This document shows positions 40,801 to 49,800 of a stretch of 64,000 nucleotides of DNA, piece by piece. The notes under the pieces were generated by a model. It saw only the letters and a list, made by a program, of their open reading frames with translations. It was not told the origin of the DNA and made no database searches. The DNA is from Mnemiopsis leidyi. Taxonomy: Eukaryota > Ctenophora > Tentaculata > Lobata > Bolinopsidae. The DNA lies in contig JH156524.1 in assembly GCA_000226015.1 (NCBI GenBank), positions 68,415 to 132,414 on the forward strand, read 5' to 3'. Within the stretch, counting starts at the first letter, position 1; every line of letters starts with the position of its first letter. A program made the translations under genes and the position numbers.

Positions 40801-43800
40801 GTTTGTAATCCGAATCGTAGTCCCTAGGTTTGGAGTCATATTTGTAGGGTTCAGAGTCGTATTTGCCGGGGCTATGGGCAGTGGGTCGTGAGGAAGTATT
40901 GTAACTGGAGGAGGTGTAGGTGGAAGAGTATTTCGAGGGGGAGTATGATCTGGGGCTGTAGCTGGAGGGGGTGTAATCTCTTGAAGTAGATGTTGTGCCG
41001 TAGGTAGTATGCTCGGTCGTTGACTTGATGTTTGTGACACCCCCAGGACCTGCGGTGTGACCTTCGGGACGAGCCCGGTCGTATGAACCTCCAGTTGAAT
41101 CCACTCCGACTCCGACTCCGTATCTATCAGCAGCAGAGGAGTAACCGTGAGCGTATTTTGGTTCTCCGTACAGGTTGGAGAAGGAAGACTTCCTCTGGTA
41201 AGTTGTTGTGGAGCCTGTAGAGTTGAAACCACTGTCTGAGTCTGTGCCATATCCGCTCCTGTACTGGTATCCTGAACCTGAAATGGAAGACAAATTACTT
41301 GCGGAAAGTTATGATTCATGATACCATCCGTTATTTTTGTAGAATAACCGCACTTGGTAATGTGATTGGAATGTACATCCTAAACAAATCGACCAACATT
41401 TAAATCTGAAGTACATTGTGGTGTTCTAAAAATTGTGAACCAAAAATTTAAAGTTTTTTAAAATTTTGAAACAACCTTAAGAGGCAGATATTAAGTTAAG
41501 TTAAAGAACATAAATAACACAAATAATCCATGATACCAAAAGGTAAACGCTGGATTCTTTTACCTATTTTGAGCCACCAGAAGAAATAAAGTCAAAGAGC
41601 CCATAATATAACGGATAAAATCTAGATCTAGAAAATAGACACCGTCGGCGTCGCATAGGCTTGGATACTTCAAAAAAGGAGCTTTTTTATTGGAAGAAGT
41701 CATGCAAATCAGCGGAGATCCGGCACACTTAACAAACCGGGGTAACGTCGATAACCAGTATGCAACCAGGGCAGATCCTCGTAGTGAAGGTAGGTCCTCA
41801 TGGCGTGTCTGTCAGACCTCCTCTCGGAGGGCAAGCTGGTTCCGTACACTTCAAAGTATCTGTCGTACAGGTACTTGGCGTACTCGGGCTCGTCCATTCG
41901 CTTCAAGTCCCCGCTGTAGTGGGCCAGGGCTAGAGGGCGGTGGGTGCCGTCAGGAAGTTTGATGTCCCGGTCCGCGAGGTTTACGTCGGTGTGGTAGACA
42001 TGATGGTAGCTCGTCGGGGTGATCTTGGACTTGGCACGCTTCCAAGCCGGCAGCGACATCAGGATCTTGTCGGCGTCAAGAGTACCGTCGTGGTTGGGTC
42101 TGATGTATTCTGATTTGAAGCCAGGATTGTAGCTGTACTCTGCATCCACATGTTGTTTCCTGTAGTAGTCTGAGGGACGATATCTGCCGGAGTAGCCGCC
42201 CTCAATGCCTGTCCTCGACTCGAGGTCTCTGTAGCCGATGACTGAGGACTTGGCGACTTGTTTTTCCAAATCTGAAAAGAGTGGTGCCTCCACCACACCT
42301 CCTTCTACTTCTTTGGTTTCTGTTGTGGTTTCTGTTTTTGTTTCTGTTGTTTTGTCCACTGTGCCTCGCTTACCTAAATGAACAATGCTACACACACGCG
42401 CAAAAACACTCACTTCACTCAGCACTTCCACACTTACAAACTTCACACTTGAACACTAAAACACACTAAAACACACTGGAAAACACACAGTACAAACTGC
42501 AAATTGAGAATAATTGTGATTTTAAATTGACATGCTCTTTCCGATCTCACTGGCACATCGAGCCTTAATGCAGAAAAACCCACGCACGAACTCACACGAC
42601 ATACAACGTTTTCTTTTCAGTAAGCAGGGAAGCAATTAACTATTCACTCACTGATTCTTGTAGGGAAGTTTGCAGACGTAGATCCCCCAATATATGTTCC
42701 TCTACTTCCTGCTAAAAAACACGTGCTTTGTTAGAAAAACACGCATGCTGCACGCTTGTGTCCACGTGCTGACGTACTGGTGTGCGCACAAACACGCTTA
42801 TGCACGTTTAGACACGCTTGTGCACGTGCTGATACCGTTAAGCACGTGCAGACATACGGACATGCTTGTTTTACTGAAAAATTCAAACTGCAAACCCACA
42901 TCATGTGCATTTATTGCGCTTTCTAATATCAGCATGTGCACATTGTCACAGTGCAGTTTCTATCATACTTACGAAGATTTTCACAAAACCACTTTTAAAC
43001 TCTCACAAGCACGTTTTTTTCACATTTCTTCCACATTTTATTTATCGCACTTGTGCAAGCATGAAAATTATATACATTTGATTGTCGTTCAAAATCACCC
43101 ACAACATTTATAAGAAACAAGGGCAGGTCATCCAATAGCTGAAATGACCCAGATCAGTGCTTACTATTCATCAAAAGAATCTGGTATGTCAAAACAGATA
43201 GATAAGCCTCTAATTATTCCTTGTTTAAAAGTCTGATTAGCACCCAGATTTTAATCGCCGATAGAAAAGATGAACCTTGGGAAGCGGTACAGGTATGTTA
43301 CAAGCCGGACTGCCGACTGCTGCTATTTATACACTAAAATCAGTGCACTCTTTGCGTGCTTTCAACAAGTCTCGCTCTTTTAATTGATCAATGTTAGTGT
43401 TACATACTGCACTCTCGGACATTAGGAAGCTTGTTCAGATAATAAAGTGATAAGAGAAATGTGTTAGCCGCCTGTATGAACCAGTGCAATGCAGTATTGT
43501 GCAACATAGAGCTTCGACTTTCTGAGACTCTGCATTACTGCATCGCATATCAAATGCTAAGTTAAAAAGACATTCATTACGGTCATCCTGATGCTTTACC
43601 CTCATTTCCCGAGCTGAACAACAATATTTCCAGCAGCAGAGAGATACAGGGTGTCACATATAATCAACCCCTTAATTGTTGTTGGATTGATGGGCACACA
43701 TATGTGTAACTTTCCTGGCTCCTCTCACACACTACACGCTTCACTATAGTAAGGGTTAAATGCGCGTTATCACAGCAGCACACACGTAACCCTAGCAACA

Positions 43801-46800
43801 CACGTGTAACCATAGCAACACACACGTAACCATAGCAACGCTAAAGTAACCACAGCAAAACATTCACACTCATCACGTTATCACACGTTACTCCAGATCT
43901 AATCTCACCTATATCCGCACTATACCGACTCTCGGCTATCACGTGACTTGTATCAGAAACAGAAGACCGTGTATACCTAACTCCGTAACACTCAGCCCCC
44001 CAAGGACATATCCTGTACGCGTATGTGTCGTAGTGAGCTGCCCCGACACACTTGCAGTCAATACCACCTCCACAGCGGGGTTCTAGTGGTGACAGGGTCA
44101 GTTCATGCAGGCTAGAGTGCTGTGTATATCAGGGGAATCTAGTTTTATAATATAAAACATTGTTTCTAATCACTGAAACAATATCAAAGTAAGAACTTAA
44201 AGAACCGGTCCCTATTTTTTGAAGGTCAGAGTTAGAAAGTCTCAAGTAGAAGCCTGGTTAAGATTTCAAGAAGCACTTTTTTCCCAAACACGATAAGCAC
44301 GATAACCCGACACAAACACCACGCGAAAAGTCGCTACCTCGGAGGTTGCCATGGTGATAAGAGTATCCCTGGCTGTCGACCCCTTGGAGGTACTCCAACC
44401 TGACCCTGAAGTCCTGCTCACTGACTCTCTCGCCCAGCAACAGCCGTTCTCTCAGTCTCAAGTGCTCACGGTAGTCCTTGTGGGAGTCGTACCCCGCAGG
44501 CAGCAGGTAGTTATACCGACCCATATAGAGGGTGCCTGAATTGGGGCTTTAGTCCATGCACGATTTGTCGGGTCTTATTTGGGCTGTTTTAACAAGTAAA
44601 ATGTGTCAATATATGCTGGGGCTTGAATAATGCTGTTATACGTAAAAAAGTTTTATGTAAAAAATTACAAAATCATACTCATAACAGATGCTTTTAATGA
44701 GAAAACAACAAAATGTAAGATAAAAACATGAAAAAAGAAACTTTATATGTGGGCTTTGTGCTCTGTTTTATGCTTCTTCATATTCAGTTTCATGCTGAGG
44801 CATTCTCAAACGACATGGTAAATGGTAAAATGCTTTGGATATGCAATATGCTCTGGCAGTGTCAGGAGGACTCCTTTCTTCTCCAATATATATTTTATCT
44901 TGAGTCCAATGAGTAAGTTAAATGTCCCTGGGATTGCTGCTACTCCCTCCGTTTGCAAACAAGACATCTCCATTACTGATGACAAAGAAAGTGCTATGGA
45001 GGCAGGATGATGTGGGCCCGGATATTTCGGAGTCTTCGCATAAGCGGATATTATGGACAATTTGCTCTTCTGAGATTCCCTTGTCTCTTATTAATGTGTT
45101 GCAGTGACTTTTTCGACCCGTTTGAGTTTGTAGGAATGTACTAAGTTGAACAAGATTTAAGTTTTTCGCACAAAGAACTTTTTACAAAGATATTTACAGA
45201 AATAGTTAATTTATCTACAAATATGTCTTGAAAAAGATAAAAGAAAAGGGTTTTCATGTATTCAATGCAGGATTAAAAATGTAAATTAACCGATATAAAA
45301 GAGTAAAAAAAGATTTAAAAAGAATTCTCCTCAATAGTCCGTTCTCCATTTCTCGTTCAGTACAGCGATAATTCAACGAACTTGCGATAAGTTTTCCTAC
45401 AGTTACAAGTGAAACATTTGTCACTAGAGCTCTAGCTCACAAGACTCTAGTGACTACAGCATTTAGTAACTATGTAACTATAACTAGTAACCATGGTAAC
45501 CAGTAACTTAAGTAACCATGGTAACTACACGTATAGGTAGAAGGGTATAGCATACTCACTTCCAGAGTCAGTGCCTCCGGGGCTATACACGTATTCCGAT
45601 CGAGACTTTTTCATATACCATCTGAAAAATGAGCTCAATAGATATCAGAGGTAAACAGAATAATGCGAATAAAAAACACTGGTTACCTGTTACCGGAAAC
45701 AGGATCAACTTGCTGTGTAGGATGATTTAGCTTGCTAAAGTAGAATGCCCCAATTGCCCCATTTCCAATTCCAAATTTTTTTACAATAGCCGCGGGGTAG
45801 CTAATGACAAGCGTCTAAAAGAACCGTAAGATAGTACACAGGAATTGCAATGACCCGATGGGAATTGGGACCAACCTAAACTACTTTTTACTTTAAGTAA
45901 CTTACTTATCTACATCGTAGTCCCTTGGTGCATGTGAGTAGGAATATGTGCTGTGTACAGCTCCTCCGGAGTAGCGGGTTCTGTAGTCCGGTGTTTCAGC
46001 TGACAGTTCCGCTGCGTAGTTCCTGGGAACCGTTACCATGATTACTGAGTGCAAAAAGAACAAATCTTGTTCTAGTTACAGTGCAAGAAGAACAAATATT
46101 GTTCTAGTTAGAGTATAAGAAGAACAAACCTTGTTCTAGTTGGAATGTAAGAAGAACAAACCTTGTTCTAGTTGGAATGTAAGAAGAACAAATATTGTTC
46201 TAGTTGGAATGTAAGAAGAACAAACCTTGTTCTAGTTGGAATGTAAGAAGAACAAACCTTGTTCTAGTTAGAGTATAAGAAGAACAAACCTTGTTCTAGT
46301 TAGAGTATAAGAAGAACAAACCTTGTTCTAGTTGGAATGTAAGAAGAACAAACCTTGTTCTAGTTGTTCTAGAAGAAACCTGTTCTAGAAGAACAAACCT
46401 TGTTCTAGTTGGAATGTAAGAAGAACAAACCTTGTTCTAGTTGGAGTGTAAGAAGAACAAACCTTGTTCTAGTTGGAATGTAAGATGATGAGGACGAGTA
46501 ACCGCCCGATCCGTATCTGCTCCTGGTTTCGTAAATACCGCTCTGGTGAGATCCCACCGGTCCGAATCCAACGTAGCTAGCCTGATGGAGAGTTACAGCT
46601 AGAGAAGGTTTTGTATAACGCCATAACGGGCAGAGCGTCATTGCTTGTCTTCTATATCTTAAAATCAATGATAGGTTTATGGTTGAATGGCGAATAATGT
46701 CTGTTATGCGATCGAAATTAGATTTTTGATGAATCACTGATTTTTCGATTGATTGTTTTTTACTAAGATTTATCAATAAGTCTTCTTAAATTAGTCACAA

Positions 46801-49800
46801 TCATGATGTTATCACGATGAAGTCACAATCATGATTTTATCAAGATGATTTTATCACGATGCCACCAACTACCGGTTCGCCAGAATCAAACAGTGTAGTC
46901 CTTGTCGAGCCAGCAATTATACACAGTACTATTAACACATCCACCCCGCTCCTTTACCTTCAAAGCCACTTTAAAGCTTGCAGAGAGACCTTACAACTTT
47001 TAACATGTTATGTCTAAATGTCTTGTGAGTGAAACAACGTCTTTCGTCCGATTTGTAGACTTTGTTAAAGTTGGACAACGGACAGGTTTTCCAGCTGGTT
47101 TGACGCTATGGAATACAATCAGCCGCCCCATGCTCCCATGTCTTGATAATAATGGTATTAGCGATGTTTACATCGTGCAATCTGCGCAGATACGGCTTAC
47201 ATGAATAAAATCATATTGCTGAGAAGTGAGATTAGGACTACCAGATCGATGCTCTGTACAATGTCACAAGTTTTATACATTAGTTTTATACATTAGGATT
47301 GCGTAATTTTTATGTTTTAGTCATGTTATCTGATAGAGTTGGCTAGATGTAGCCTGTAAAATTACTTCGATCGAATTCTACCGAAATTACTTTTTAAGAA
47401 AAAACAGTGTAACAGAGACATAGATCTTTTTGCTGTTATTGATGAAAGAAAAGCATGAGAAAACATCTTATGATGGATTGCCTTTCAGTCTTTACCAACA
47501 TTGAAAACCTGAGGCCTGCAGACCAGGTGACTCCGAATATTAACTACAGCAATTCCTCTAAAATTGCTTAAGTTAAAATAAGTTATTTCAAAGACAACAC
47601 AGAACATTGATGGCCGTAGTCATTAGCTTACAAAGTCAAACTGGAGGGACACAACTTCAATATTCGTGTTTTATTTTGAACAGAGTTATGAAAAGTACGG
47701 GTTGTAGGAGGGGGTGGGGGTTTTGTACCGACAAGCCCAATCACAATTTTTTTGCGTTCTAGCTATATTCTGCATTTGACGGGACACTGGGAGATAGCTA
47801 TAGGTTCTGTTTCCTGAACAAGTTAAACACTAGCCATACCGTAGGCACAGGCTTTGGACTGTGTCGAGCAGTTTAAAGAACTTCCATCACAATCTACGGC
47901 TGTAAGAAAATCTATAATAACATAAAATAAAATAACATGCATGCACAAAAACCAGTATGCAACATGACAAAAATATTTACAAATTAGAAATTAATAGATA
48001 ATACTGCATTAAATTATTAACCAATTTTATAAATTCCCAAATACACAACCTGAAACGAACAAAAAACAAATAAATAAATAATAACTAATAATGATGCTCC
48101 TTCATAAATTTAATCGAATAATTTAATCATTTTATCAAAAATATCTACTCCATATTTTCCCCAAAGATTTATACGACTTTTGTAAAATTTATGTTTCCGA
48201 ATCAATCTCCCATTACACCTTAGATGATGGTGAAGTTGTGTTACGGTTTTCCAAATTATCGTTTATTTTATGGGATTTCCACGGATTTATTTGACGGTTT
48301 CCAGAAAAACGAAATTAATTCTATATTCTTCAGAATTTTAAATGCTTAATAACTTTATATTCGAAGAATTTCATGTTGCTGTGCTTTATAGTCAAGCGAC
48401 GAAAGAGCTGACAGCTGCGGTTGGCCAAACAAACGGAATGAACTTTTGTTTTTGATCGTTCAACGACGAGCATGACATTATGCAGTTACATATTTTCAGA
48501 AAGGAAAGGACTAAGCACACCAATACTGAAATTACTCATCGAGTCTTTGGGTCAGGTGCTCTCATTGACTAGTTTTGATTTTGCATTAAGTTTATTATTA
48601 CATAATGAGCTCATGGGGTCTGGGTAAGCTACTCTTGTTCCATCAACCGTTATTAGGTGAGGCTTACTAGTCTTGTCCGTTTATCCTATCGCCGTTATTG
48701 TTTTCGCAACAGTCTGTCTACATTTTTTCAATAGCCTGTCTAAATTAATCTTTCAAGCATAAACCTAGATGTTTCTTGACATAACATAATTTCTGTATCA
48801 AGTTAAAAATTACCCCAAAAAATGCTTTTTACTTCAAGAATTTTACAAGTATACTCTCAAGGTTGGTCTGGAAGTTTTCAACCACAATCCTTACTCACAA
48901 TATTGTGAACCCCTTTCTATTTGAGTATTCAACCACAATCCTAACTCACAATATTGTGAACCCCTTTCTATTTGAGTATTCAACCACAATCCTAATTCAC
49001 AATATTGTGAACCCCTTTCTATTTGAGTATTCAACCACAATCTTTACTCACAATATTGTGAACCCCTTTTTATTTGAAATATTTGAATATTCAAACGTTA
49101 CAATGGCTCAGCAACAACAGTAGTATAGTATAAGTATTAGTATAAGTTAACCATGTATCATGATGACAATGTGATCTGATTATCTTAATTGTTTAAATAT
49201 GTGCTGGTTGGATGATAAATTTTTCAATCGATACAATCATTGTCATAACATACGTCCTCGATTCGATCTGGTTTAGCTGAGGTCTGCCTTGTCAAGCCCT
49301 CCGTCTTATTAAGAATAAATAATCAAATTTCTAAATAAATGGCGAAAAGTCAGAGTAAGATTTCTCTTAACCAGTCTCTATAAGCTTATAAGCTTCTAGC
49401 TCTAACATAGAATTAAAATGTAAATATCGGTTTTTGTTTTCTGAAAGATACATATGATTTTAGAAACTTGATGTGGTAACTTACTTATTACCCTTTATTT
49501 AAGAATGATTAGTTATTATTGTTAAATAAGTCAAAACTTTGAGGGGTTACGGTTTCCTAAATGTTCTAAGAACTGACATAAAGCAGTTTATTCTCTATCG
49601 TCGTAACAAACCCCACAAATGCTGCACATAAGATGTCAAATATCACCTAATTTGGCGATATTAAAAAAATTAGGTGATATTACCAAATATGGCCATATTA
49701 CCAAACAAGGCGATGAAGACATACCCGTTCTTTGCGGGAGACTGAGACAGGTTCCACATCGTAGCTTCCTGCACGTCTCACGTAGGAGCTCACGTGACGT

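Larger units (their letters stand above)
46582..49724 (-). other. 3.1-kb intron between exons 2 and 3
   Basis: AT-rich. It contains ATCATGATTTTATCA-type repeats near 46797-46862, the 51-bp minisatellite and a 12-bp inverted repeat near 49640-49680. No gene is seen. Confidence 0.4.

Noticed and set aside
40093-41319. 408-codon minus-strand frame overlapping exon 10
   Set aside because: A shifted frame of the Ser/Tyr/Pro repeat region; the true frame matches the splice phases and extends into the EDxP repeats and helix.
44728-45107. Overlapping open frames on both strands, considered as a decayed transposase
   Set aside because: No conserved transposase motif, terminal inverted repeats or target duplications could be seen.
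48863-49123. 86-codon repetitive open frame
   Set aside because: Created by the 51-bp minisatellite within intron 2; no splice sites or phase support.
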